Shown piece by piece: positions 13,844 to 21,163 of a stretch of DNA of 26,352 bases (position 1 is its first letter; every line of letters starts with the position of its first letter). The position numbers and the translations under genes were made by a program. Source of the DNA: Bacteroidales bacterium. Lineage in GTDB: Bacteria; Bacteroidota; Bacteroidia; Bacteroidales; UBA7960. The notes below the pieces were generated by a model, which made no database searches, was not told the DNA's origin, and worked only from the letters and a program-made list of their open reading frames with translations. The DNA is taken from contig PWNO01000205.1 in the NCBI GenBank assembly GCA_003557765.1, positions 1 to 26,352 on the forward strand. Direction: 5' to 3'.

Positions 13844-14752
13844 TTACACGGCAAGCATCCTTTCCATTGGACTCCGGGCCATCCTGGCCAGGTTTTCATC
13901 TACGTGGATTTCGTTTTGCATGTTTTCCAGGCTGTCCAGCAGCTCCCTCGCCGTTGTTTTTTTCATGTCGCGGCAGGTCAGTTCGCGGCTCAACAGGTGA
14001 AATGTTTTATCCGGGTTGCGTTGTTGCAACGGGTGAAGGATCCCCTCCTCGGTACCAATGATGAATTCCTTATGCGATGATTCGTCAGCGTGCGCAATGA
14101 TCTGTGCCGTGCTGCCAATGAAGTCTGCCTCCCGGCGCACTTCGCCCGGGCACTCCGGATGCACCAGCAGGCTGGCGTCTGGATATGACCTGCGGATACG
14201 GGCCACATCTTCTGCGGTGGTCTCGTTGTGTGGCGGACAATAGCCATCAAACAGGACAAACTCCTTTTCCGGGATTTGTTCAGCCGCATAGGACCCAAGG
14301 TTCTTGTCAGGCAAAAAGATGATCTTGTCGTGTGGGAGGGAGCGGATGACCTTGAGCGCGTTGGAAGAGGTACAGCATATGTGGCTGTGTGCTTTTACGG
14401 TTGTCGTGGAGTTCACATAGGAGACAACGGCCGCCTCCGGATGCATTTCCTGTAACTTTTTCACATCGGTGGCACCTGCCATGTCGGCCATCGGACATCC
14501 GGCGTCTTTTACCGGCAGCAACACGGTTTTTTCCGGACTCAGCAGCTTGGCGCTTTCGGCCATAAAATCGACGCCGCAAAATACAATGACCTCATTGTCG
14601 AGGGTGGCCGCCAGGCGGCTTAGGGCAAAGGAATCACCAACATGGTCTGCGATGTCCTGAATCTCGGGTAGCTGGTAGTAATGAGCCAGGATGACGGCCC
14701 CCAGCTTTTCTTTGACAGCCTTGATTTGGCTGGCATAAGTCGTGTCTGTCAT
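13844..14752 (-). CDS. nadA: Quinolinate synthase NadA
   Basis: [4Fe-4S] enzyme condensing iminoaspartate with dihydroxyacetone phosphate to quinolinate. From the ATG at 14752 it has 302 residues. Features are VILAHYYQLPEIQDIADHVGDS near the N-terminus, FCGVDFMAESAKLLSP containing cluster ligand Cys59, SHICCTSSNA with Cys126/Cys127, HPECPGEV, and Cys260 in LTCRDMKKTT as the third ligand. The frame extends to 14821, but the added 23 residues are unlike the family and a TATTTTTG box at 14810-14817 would be inside it, so the inner ATG is chosen. It is the first gene of the nadA-nadB-nadC cluster and begins 93 bp after the end of the formate dehydrogenase gene. Confidence 0.95.
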   Translation of the reverse strand: MTDTTYASQIKAVKEKLGAVILAHYYQLPEIQDIADHVGDSFALSRLAATLDNEVIVFCGVDFMAESAKLLSPEKTVLLPVKDAGCPMADMAGATDVKKLQEMHPEAAVVSYVNSTTTVKAHSHICCTSSNALKVIRSLPHDKIIFLPDKNLGSYAAEQIPEKEFVLFDGYCPPHNETTAEDVARIRRSYPDASLLVHPECPGEVRREADFIGSTAQIIAHADESSHKEFIIGTEEGILHPLQQRNPDKTFHLLSRELTCRDMKKTTARELLDSLENMQNEIHVDENLARMARSPMERMLAV

Positions 14753-14809
14753 AAATAAACTCCAATCAAAATCCGATATGGCAAAGGTCGGCAAAAGATC
14801 ATTCGCCTG

Positions 14810-14817
14810 CAAAAATA
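14810..14817 (-). promoter_or_regulatory. Predicted -7 box for nadA (TATTTTTG)
   Basis: The minus strand reads TATTTTTG, fitting TAnnTTTG, about 58 bp before the nadA ATG. A weaker GACCTTTG lies at 14782-14789. The -33 region is not convincing. It suggests nadA can be transcribed independently of the upstream formate dehydrogenase genes. Confidence 0.35.
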
Positions 14818-14845
14818 GCAATTTATCGGATGTTGGCCACAGTCC

Positions 14846-17572
14846 TCAGACTTCTATCCTCACGGCCGAAAGTTTGAAGGGTGAAATTTTGGAGTAGGGG
14901 TCCAGCTCGTCGCGGGTGAGCCTGTTTACGGGCGCTTCTGAATAGTGAAACGGCATGAAAAGCTCTCCGGGGAGAACTTCTTCGCTCACATTTACGGAGA
15001 TGTTGTCAATTTCTCCTCTTCGTGAGATGATCTTCACCTTCTGATTATCTGCTATGCCATAGGTGTTGGCATCTGCAGGGTTAACCAGGACATATGCTTC
15101 GTTGGCGAAATCCGTCAGGGCCTTGTTGCGGCGTGACATGGTAGACGAATGGTATTGATAGAGGATGCGACCGGTATTTAAGATCAAGGGGTATGCATCA
15201 CTGGCTCTTTCGCTTTGTTCGGCATAATCTACCGGATGCAGTTTGCCCAGGCCGTTTGGTGTGTTAAAGCGTTCTTTAAAAAGCGTGGCCGTTCCGGGGT
15301 GATCCTTGTCAGGACAGGGCCACTGGATGCCCTGATGTTCCAGGCGGTCATAGGAGATGCCTGCAAAAATCGGTGCCGTTTGGGCGATCTCATCCCAGAT
15401 GTCGCTTTCGTGCTGATAGTCTCCAAGGGGTTTGCCCATGCGCCGCGCGATCTCTGCCACGATCTCCCAGTCTTGCCGGGCCTCTCCCGGGGGGTCTACG
15501 GCCTTCCTGACCCGCAACACGCGCCGGTCGCTGTTGACATAGGTGCCTTCCGACTCGGCAAAGGCCGTTGCCGGCAGGATCACATCCGCAAATGGTGTTG
15601 TTTCGGTGTGGAAGATGTCCTGTACCACCAGAAACTCCAGTTTCTGGATCGCCTCTTCCGCATGGTTCAGGTTGGGGTCGGTAAGCATCGGATTTTCGCC
15701 CATGATGTACATCCCCTTGATGTCGCCGTCATAGGCTGCCTGCATGATCTCTACCGTAGAAAGCCCCTTTTCGCCGTCCAGTTCTTCAGGTGCAACGCCC
15801 CAAACCCTGGCGACCTTGCGCCGATTTTCTTCATCTTCAACCGAGATATAGCCGGGATAGGTGAAAGGAGAAGCACCTACATCGGAAACGCCCTGCACGT
15901 TGTTTTGTCCGCGCGGCGGGTTGAGGCCAGCGCCTTCTCGTCCGATCTGACCGGTGATCAGCATCATATTGATCAGGCAAAACACATTGTGCGTGCCGGT
16001 CACCTGCTGGCTGTAACCCATCCCCGTGGCAATCAGCGGACGTTCAGCCTTTGCATAAATGCGTGCCGCTTCCTGCATCAGGTCTGCCGGAACACCGGTA
16101 ACCTCTTCCACGTATTCAGGGGTATACTTTGCCACCAGTGCTTTCAGGGCTTCGTAAGCCTCCATGCCATCCTCCACACGCTTTTCGATAAAGTCGCGGT
16201 CGATCAGGTCCTCTTTCACGATCACCCGGATCATCCCGTTAAGCAGGGCCACGTCGGTACCCAGCCTGGGTTGCAGCCAGATGTGAGCATCCTTGACCAG
16301 GGGCGTCCATTTGGGGTCGATGATAATGATTTTAGCGTCACGACGTTGTGCCGCGTATTTTACAAAGGTGGCAGTCACCGGGTGGGTTTCGATCATGTTG
16401 TTGCCGGTAACCAGCATGCAATCGCTGGTTTCATAGTCTTCGATCGAGTTGCTGCCGGCACCATCGCCGAGCGAACGCAGCATGGCCGTGACTGTGGAGG
16501 CATGGCACAAGCGCGTACAATAGTCCACGTTGTTGTTGCCAAATACGGTGCGGACCAGCTTCATGAAGAGGTAATTGTCCTCATTGGTGGTTTTGGCTGA
16601 TGCATAGCCTGCCAGTGCCTTGCGTCCATATTTCTGTTTAATCTCACTGAACTTGGCGGCTACCAGGTCAAGGGCTTCATCCCAGGAGGCCTCCACAAAC
16701 TTGCCGTCTTTTTTGATCAGCGGCTTGGTGAGGCGGTCGGGGTGGTTTACGTAGTCGTAGCCAAAGCGGCCTTTTACGCAGAGGCGGCCGTCATTCGGAC
16801 TGACACCCTCCACACCATTGCTGCGCACCACTTTACCATCCTGCACCATCAGCTCCAACTGGCAACCCACGCCACAGTAGGGACAGGTGGTGCGCACCTT
16901 GCGAATGCCATTGTCCACCCGGATCTGGTCACGGTGTGGTTTTTCTACAATGGCGCCGGTTGGACAAAGTTGTATACACTCTCCACAGCCATCGCATTCG
17001 CTTTCTCCCCACTTGTCAAACCCACCAATGATGTAGGAGATGATGCCTCTGTTGGTAAAGGATAGCACGTTTTTACCCTGTACCTCATCGCAGGCCTTGA
17101 TGCAACGGAAACATTTGATGCACTTTGCGGCATCGTAGCTAAGTACAGGGGAGGTTTCATCTTTGGGATAGCCCAGTTCTTTCCATATCGAAGGAAAGCG
17201 CCTGTTTTCGGCTTTGTCAAGTCCATAGGCTTGCACCAGCTCCCGGAATTCATCCGGATAGCTGCCGTCGTAGGCCTCATTATGTTCCGACAAGAGGTAA
17301 TCCAGCAGATATTTGCGGGCTTCTTCCAGTTCGTCATCAAAAGCCGTCACCTGCATGCCTTCACTGACCTGCACTGCGCAGGAGGCCACCATGCCCCGCT
17401 GTCCTTCAATCTTGACGACGCAAAGCCTGCAAGCACCTGTGGGCGTAAGCTTTTTGTGATAACAAAGGTGGGGGATGGCCACTTGGTTGTCTTTGGCAAC
17501 CTGCAGCAAGTTAGCGCCCTCCGGGGCGGTTATTTTTTGGTTGTCGATGGTAATCGTGACCTGTTTGTTCAT
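14846..17572 (-). CDS. fdhF: NAD-linked formate dehydrogenase, molybdo/tungsto catalytic subunit
   Basis: A 908-residue catalytic subunit interconverting formate and CO2 at a bis-MGD Mo/W centre. An N-terminal [2Fe-2S] domain (Cys37, 48, 51, 65) is followed by two [4Fe-4S] sites (Cys151/154/157/161 and Cys193/196/199/203). A molybdopterin-domain cluster follows (Cys230/233/237/265). The active site is TRLCHAS with Cys356 and His357, the cysteine version of the selenocysteine-His pair of E. coli FdhF. RGQNNVQGVSDVGASP and VILPATAFAESEGTYVNSDRRV support formate dehydrogenase rather than NuoG. The usual His-Cys3 cluster region is altered: His97 remains, but the three cysteines are missing. It is the third gene of an operon with NuoE-like and NuoF-like subunits. 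No fdhD gene is adjacent. Confidence 0.9.
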   Translation of the reverse strand: MNKQVTITIDNQKITAPEGANLLQVAKDNQVAIPHLCYHKKLTPTGACRLCVVKIEGQRGMVASCAVQVSEGMQVTAFDDELEEARKYLLDYLLSEHNEAYDGSYPDEFRELVQAYGLDKAENRRFPSIWKELGYPKDETSPVLSYDAAKCIKCFRCIKACDEVQGKNVLSFTNRGIISYIIGGFDKWGESECDGCGECIQLCPTGAIVEKPHRDQIRVDNGIRKVRTTCPYCGVGCQLELMVQDGKVVRSNGVEGVSPNDGRLCVKGRFGYDYVNHPDRLTKPLIKKDGKFVEASWDEALDLVAAKFSEIKQKYGRKALAGYASAKTTNEDNYLFMKLVRTVFGNNNVDYCTRLCHASTVTAMLRSLGDGAGSNSIEDYETSDCMLVTGNNMIETHPVTATFVKYAAQRRDAKIIIIDPKWTPLVKDAHIWLQPRLGTDVALLNGMIRVIVKEDLIDRDFIEKRVEDGMEAYEALKALVAKYTPEYVEEVTGVPADLMQEAARIYAKAERPLIATGMGYSQQVTGTHNVFCLINMMLITGQIGREGAGLNPPRGQNNVQGVSDVGASPFTYPGYISVEDEENRRKVARVWGVAPEELDGEKGLSTVEIMQAAYDGDIKGMYIMGENPMLTDPNLNHAEEAIQKLEFLVVQDIFHTETTPFADVILPATAFAESEGTYVNSDRRVLRVRKAVDPPGEARQDWEIVAEIARRMGKPLGDYQHESDIWDEIAQTAPIFAGISYDRLEHQGIQWPCPDKDHPGTATLFKERFNTPNGLGKLHPVDYAEQSERASDAYPLILNTGRILYQYHSSTMSRRNKALTDFANEAYVLVNPADANTYGIADNQKVKIISRRGEIDNISVNVSEEVLPGELFMPFHYSEAPVNRLTRDELDPYSKISPFKLSAVRIEV

Positions 17573-17582
17573 GTGTTTATAA

Positions 17583-17621
17583 TTAATGTCAAATTGTCAA
17601 AATGTCAAATGTCAAAACGTC
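17583..17621 (+). repeat. 8-bp array between the NuoF-like gene and fdhF
   Basis: TTAATGTC, AAATTGTC, AAAATGTC, AAATGTC, AAAACGTC; one unit is 7 bp. It begins ten bases upstream of the fdhF ATG, inside the operon. The rest of the 155-bp gap shows no gene. Confidence 0.7.
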
Positions 17622-17727
17622 CCAATAATCATCCTCCTGGGTGTCAAAAATACTGTTCCCGAATGGTCGGGATTTACAGTATGGGCGTTTCATCTGACCG
17701 AAGTCGTATGCATGGTTAACAGGTTCA

Positions 17728-18984
17728 TTAATGGTGCGTGGCGCATAATTCCCCGCTGAAATATTTGGCAGCCGATTCAAGCGGCAGGATGGGTGATTGG
17801 CCTAGCGGGCAGAGGGAGGTGCCGGCCATGATCTGTGATTCCCTCACCATCTGCTTCAGGATCCTTCCCCTGTCACCCATGGCTGTTTTTAGCTGATCTG
17901 CTTGTTTAACCAGTTGGGTGGTGCCTACACGGCATGGCACGCATTTTCCGCACGACTCGTGCCTGAAAAAGCGCAGGCAGTTGTGGAGGATATCATACAC
18001 CGGGTCGCCGTCGGCTATCACGATGATGGCGCCGGAGCCCAATGTCGCACCTTTTTCCCTGAGGTTGTCATAGGTCATTTTTTCCCCGAGCATGGAGGCA
18101 TCCACGAAGGTGCCTGCTGCGCCTCCCAGCAAGGCCGCCTTGAACTTTTTGCCATTTCGCATGCCACCAGCGAGGTCTATGAGGTCTTGCAGCGGCACCC
18201 CCAGCGGCACTTCATAATGGCCAGGCTTATTGACCTGTCCGCTGATGGTGAAGATCTTGGTGCCCGGAGAGCGTTCAGTGCCGAACTGCCGGTACCATTC
18301 CCGGCCATTGGCAATGATCAGTGGCGCATTGGCAAGGGTCTCCACGTTGTTGACCAGTGTGGGCATGCCAAAGACCCCCTTTTCGGCCGGGAATGGTGGC
18401 TTGATTCGCGGGTTGCCGCGCTTCCCTTCGAGCGACTCGAGCATGGTGAGCTCCTCGCCGCAAAGGTAGGAGCCTGCCCCAAGCCTGATCTCCACGTCAA
18501 AGTCAAAGCCCGAGCCGAGGATGTTCTTCCCCAGGAACCCGGCCGCATAGGCATCCTCAATGGCTTTTTGCGTCTTGTCAATGGACTCGTGATATTCGCC
18601 GCGGATGTATATGTAGCCCTTGGTGGCCTGTATCGCCCAGGCGGCTATGATGGTGCCCTCCAGGTAGAGATGTGGGTCCTGTTCCATGATGATCCGGTCC
18701 TTGAATGTGCCTGGTTCACCCTCATCGGCATTGACCACGACATAGCGCTGCGGGCAGCGCTGGCAGGATTCACTCGTGAACTTCTGCTTCATGCCCGTGG
18801 AGAAGCCAGCCCCTCCGCGGCCACGTAAACCGGCCTCCATCAACTCATCGATCACCTCGACAGGCTTCATCTGCAAGGCTTTACGCAAGCCCTCATACCC
18901 ACCGGCCTTGATGTAGTCATCAATGCGTAAAGGGTCAATTTTTCCGGCATTTTTTAAAACAATCCTGGTTTCCTGAATGCTCAT
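17728..18984 (-). CDS. NuoF-like NADH/FMN-binding diaphorase subunit of formate dehydrogenase
   Basis: A 418-residue flavoprotein subunit that exchanges electrons between NAD(H) and the iron-sulfur chain of the formate dehydrogenase. Motifs are GLRGRGGAGFSTGMK (FMN/NADH site, 52-66), NADEGEPGTFKDR, GAGSYLCGEE and MPTLVNNVETLAN. The [4Fe-4S] ligands are Cys345, 348, 351 and 392 (ESCGKCVPC and TSLCPLG). It has the compact complex-I NuoF layout. It lacks the N-terminal thioredoxin-like and C-terminal 2x[4Fe-4S] domains found in HydB of bifurcating hydrogenases, which argues for simple NAD coupling. An unusual extra CxxC (Cys74, Cys77) lies between the first two motifs. It is flanked by NuoE-like and fdhF genes with gaps of about 155 bp on each side. 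Confidence 0.92.
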   Translation of the reverse strand: MSIQETRIVLKNAGKIDPLRIDDYIKAGGYEGLRKALQMKPVEVIDELMEAGLRGRGGAGFSTGMKQKFTSESCQRCPQRYVVVNADEGEPGTFKDRIIMEQDPHLYLEGTIIAAWAIQATKGYIYIRGEYHESIDKTQKAIEDAYAAGFLGKNILGSGFDFDVEIRLGAGSYLCGEELTMLESLEGKRGNPRIKPPFPAEKGVFGMPTLVNNVETLANAPLIIANGREWYRQFGTERSPGTKIFTISGQVNKPGHYEVPLGVPLQDLIDLAGGMRNGKKFKAALLGGAAGTFVDASMLGEKMTYDNLREKGATLGSGAIIVIADGDPVYDILHNCLRFFRHESCGKCVPCRVGTTQLVKQADQLKTAMGDRGRILKQMVRESQIMAGTSLCPLGQSPILPLESAAKYFSGELCATHH

Positions 18985-19008
18985 TGTGTGGTGATTATGG
19001 TGTGTTAT

Positions 19009-19040
19009 TTAATGTCTGAATGTCAAAAGGTCTAAAATTC
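19009..19040 (+). repeat. 8-bp array between the NuoE-like and NuoF-like genes
   Basis: TTAATGTC, TGAATGTC, AAAAGGTC, TAAAATTC, followed by CCGGGCCTG, the tail found after other arrays. It starts 24 bases upstream of the NuoF-like ATG. Confidence 0.65.
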
Positions 19041-19109
19041 CGGGCCTGCGTGTAATCACTGGCTTTTGATAAGGTTGCCGGGAGAATAAACTCAACCTGT
19101 AAGTAATCT

Positions 19110-19138
19110 GGCTAATCGCCAGCAGCCAATGGCCCATT
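19110..19138 (+). repeat. GCC-type 7-bp repeat downstream of the NuoE-like gene
   Basis: GCTAATC, GCCAGCA, GCCAATG, GCCCATT in exact 7-bp steps, ending at the NuoE-like stop codon. Same family as 8719-8751. Confidence 0.45.
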
Positions 19139-19139
19139 T

Positions 19140-19604
19140 TTACTTTTGGGCTTCATCTCTAAATGATTGAATGATCTCCTTCACACGGGCTGCTGTCAAA
19201 TTGTTGTAGACCTTATCGTTGATCATCATCGACGGCGCATCCTGGCATTGCCCCAGGCATTCGCTCAATTCCAGGGTGAAAAGGCCATCTTTGGTCGTTT
19301 CTCCCGTTTTGATGCTTAATGCACCCTCCAGTGTGGCAATGATGTCATTGACATGCAGCAGTTCGCAGACCGGTGAGGCACAGAGCCGGATAATAAATTT
19401 TCCCCGGGGTTTCAGGCTGAACATACTATAATAACAGGCCACACCATATACCGTGCTTTTGGTCACGCCAAGATGGCGGGCCGCCTCCTCCAGGGCTTCT
19501 TCCGTGATGTAATTCTCAGGATGCGCATCCTGAAGGGCGTGTAAAATATGCAGCAGGTTGTGTTGCTTTGGCTCAAACTGCTGGATGATCTCTTGTGTCG
19601 ACAT
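19140..19604 (-). CDS. NuoE-like [2Fe-2S] thioredoxin-fold subunit of formate dehydrogenase
   Basis: A 154-residue subunit of the 24-kDa complex-I family. It holds a [2Fe-2S] cluster near the FMN of the NuoF-like partner. The ligands are Cys75 and Cys80 (LCASPVCELL) and Cys116 and Cys120 (SECLGQCQDAP), with the expected N-terminal helical domain containing TKSTVYGVACYYSMF. It is the first gene of the three-gene formate dehydrogenase operon. The 272-bp region upstream (19605-19876) holds several near matches to the -7 box (TATTTTG, TATTTG) but no exact one, and no gene is seen there. Confidence 0.92.
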   Translation of the reverse strand: MSTQEIIQQFEPKQHNLLHILHALQDAHPENYITEEALEEAARHLGVTKSTVYGVACYYSMFSLKPRGKFIIRLCASPVCELLHVNDIIATLEGALSIKTGETTKDGLFTLELSECLGQCQDAPSMMINDKVYNNLTAARVKEIIQSFRDEAQK

Positions 19605-19876
19605 ATGTTATGGGTTTTTCTTATAAAAGCTGGGCGGCCGAAGGGAGTCGCAGGTGGTGATCAGGATTTGTCGGATATAAGACTGTTCTCTGTTTATGAT
19701 GTCTTTATAGTAAGGCAAAAAGCAAAAAATCGAAAGGGTTGCTATTGATTTCACTGGGGCGTACAAATACCCGTTTCAAATCATTATGCCCTGAATCTGG
19801 CTGCCAAAATACAAATAATTGGTTAAAACTATACCATATATAGATACTAAAATACCTGTAAGTCAGTAGTTTTTAT

Positions 19877-21157
19877 TTAGACTGCTTTTGTGGTAACCTC
19901 ATCCAGGTAAACAATGAGCTTTTTTACAGAAGGATATTTCATTTGCTTCAAAATGGCGGCATAGGCTTCCATTTGCTGCTGGTGCGACGCATGGACCCTG
20001 CCTGACTTGTAGTCGATGATGGCGGTTTCATTCTCCAGGAAAACCACCCTGTCCGGGCGATAGAACCTTCCTTCGTGGTCCATCAGTCCGGCTTCTGTTT
20101 TGACTTTGGCAGCTTTGGTGTAATAGGGTGCCAGCAAGGGATCTTCGAGCAGTTTGGAGATGTTGTCTTTCCAGGTTCTGGCCTGCTGCATGCTGATCTC
20201 TCCATTGGCTTGCATCCGCTCAATCACCGGATCCACGTCATCCTGAAGGTGAATCTCTTCCATAGCCCGGTGCAACAGGTTGCCCCTTTGCAAGGCATTT
20301 TTCTCATCGAAAAGGATGCTGCGTTCTTTCTGGTGGGATCGCATACGCAGGTTGCGGCTCCACATACCGGAAAGCATATGCCGGAAAACCTGCTCTGTTT
20401 GCTCTTCATGGACCTTCTTGCCTACCGGCTTGTCAAAATGGCCGCGGGTAAAGGTGTGCGCTTCCGTGGGATCTGCATCCTCCTGCCTGAAAAAGTCATG
20501 GAGCATGCCGTGCACACTCAGAGGGTCATATTTGTTTTCCGGTTGTTTGGAGATGATGAAGAGTTTTTCCACTGGTCGTGTAAAGGCCACATAGGTGGCG
20601 TTGAGCATGTCCAGGAAGGTTTTGGCCTGTTCCCATTCCAGGTCCTGCTCAAAGCCTGTTCCCCCGAGGTCTTTTTTGTTCATCCGCAGGTATTGTAAGG
20701 GAGGATCCTGGATCCCTGTCCTGCTTTCATCGGTCCACAAACCGCTCCGGGTGAGCTTGTTGGGCTTTTTGTCTGCGAAGGGGTGGATCACCACCGGAAA
20801 TTGCAAGCCCTTTGACTTGTGTATGGTCATGATCTGCACCGCCTCCACGCCTTCGGGCACGACGATGGAACGGCTTTTCCCCGTCTCTTCCCACCAATCA
20901 AGAAAATCATCATAAGTAAGGGCTTGCCTGTGTGTAAATTCAAAGATGGCATCCATAAAAAAAGCCACAAAGGGATCAGGTGGCGTTTGGGAGGAAAAAA
21001 AGATGCGCACCAGGGTTTCACACGTGTCATAGATATTCAGGTGTGTGAAGTCCTTGAATGAGAGGGGAATCTTATGGTGGCGCAAGACCTGCTCGACCCC
21101 CTCCATGGCCGTTGGCTGGAATGGTCTGTTTTGTCTCTTACCCGTAAGTCCTGCCAT
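19877..21157 (-). CDS. AddA/RecB-like helicase-nuclease, C-terminal part (separated by an in-frame TGA)
   Basis: A 426-residue frame continuing the upstream helicase in the same reading frame after a TGA at 21164-21166. It carries helicase motif V (TIHKSKGLQFPVVI), motif VI (ATYVAFTRPVEKLF) and a C-terminal RecB-family PD-(D/E)XK nuclease. The nuclease motifs are GRFYRPDRVVF, IIDYKSG with the catalytic Asp and Lys, and the QMEAYA helix. Alone it lacks Walker A and B, so it cannot be an active helicase. Only two codons separate the stop from the ATG at 21157. Translational restart could therefore make a second polypeptide, or the stop may be a mutation or sequence error. No addB-like partner gene lies nearby. 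Confidence 0.75.
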   Translation of the reverse strand: MAGLTGKRQNRPFQPTAMEGVEQVLRHHKIPLSFKDFTHLNIYDTCETLVRIFFSSQTPPDPFVAFFMDAIFEFTHRQALTYDDFLDWWEETGKSRSIVVPEGVEAVQIMTIHKSKGLQFPVVIHPFADKKPNKLTRSGLWTDESRTGIQDPPLQYLRMNKKDLGGTGFEQDLEWEQAKTFLDMLNATYVAFTRPVEKLFIISKQPENKYDPLSVHGMLHDFFRQEDADPTEAHTFTRGHFDKPVGKKVHEEQTEQVFRHMLSGMWSRNLRMRSHQKERSILFDEKNALQRGNLLHRAMEEIHLQDDVDPVIERMQANGEISMQQARTWKDNISKLLEDPLLAPYYTKAAKVKTEAGLMDHEGRFYRPDRVVFLENETAIIDYKSGRVHASHQQQMEAYAAILKQMKYPSVKKLIVYLDEVTTKAV

Positions 21158-21163
21158 ATACAG

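Noticed and set aside
14846..17572. NuoG subunit of complex I, or an iron-only hydrogenase partner
   Set aside because: The TRLCHAS active site and RGQNNVQG motif are those of formate dehydrogenase. No other complex I genes and no hydrogenase H-cluster motifs are present.
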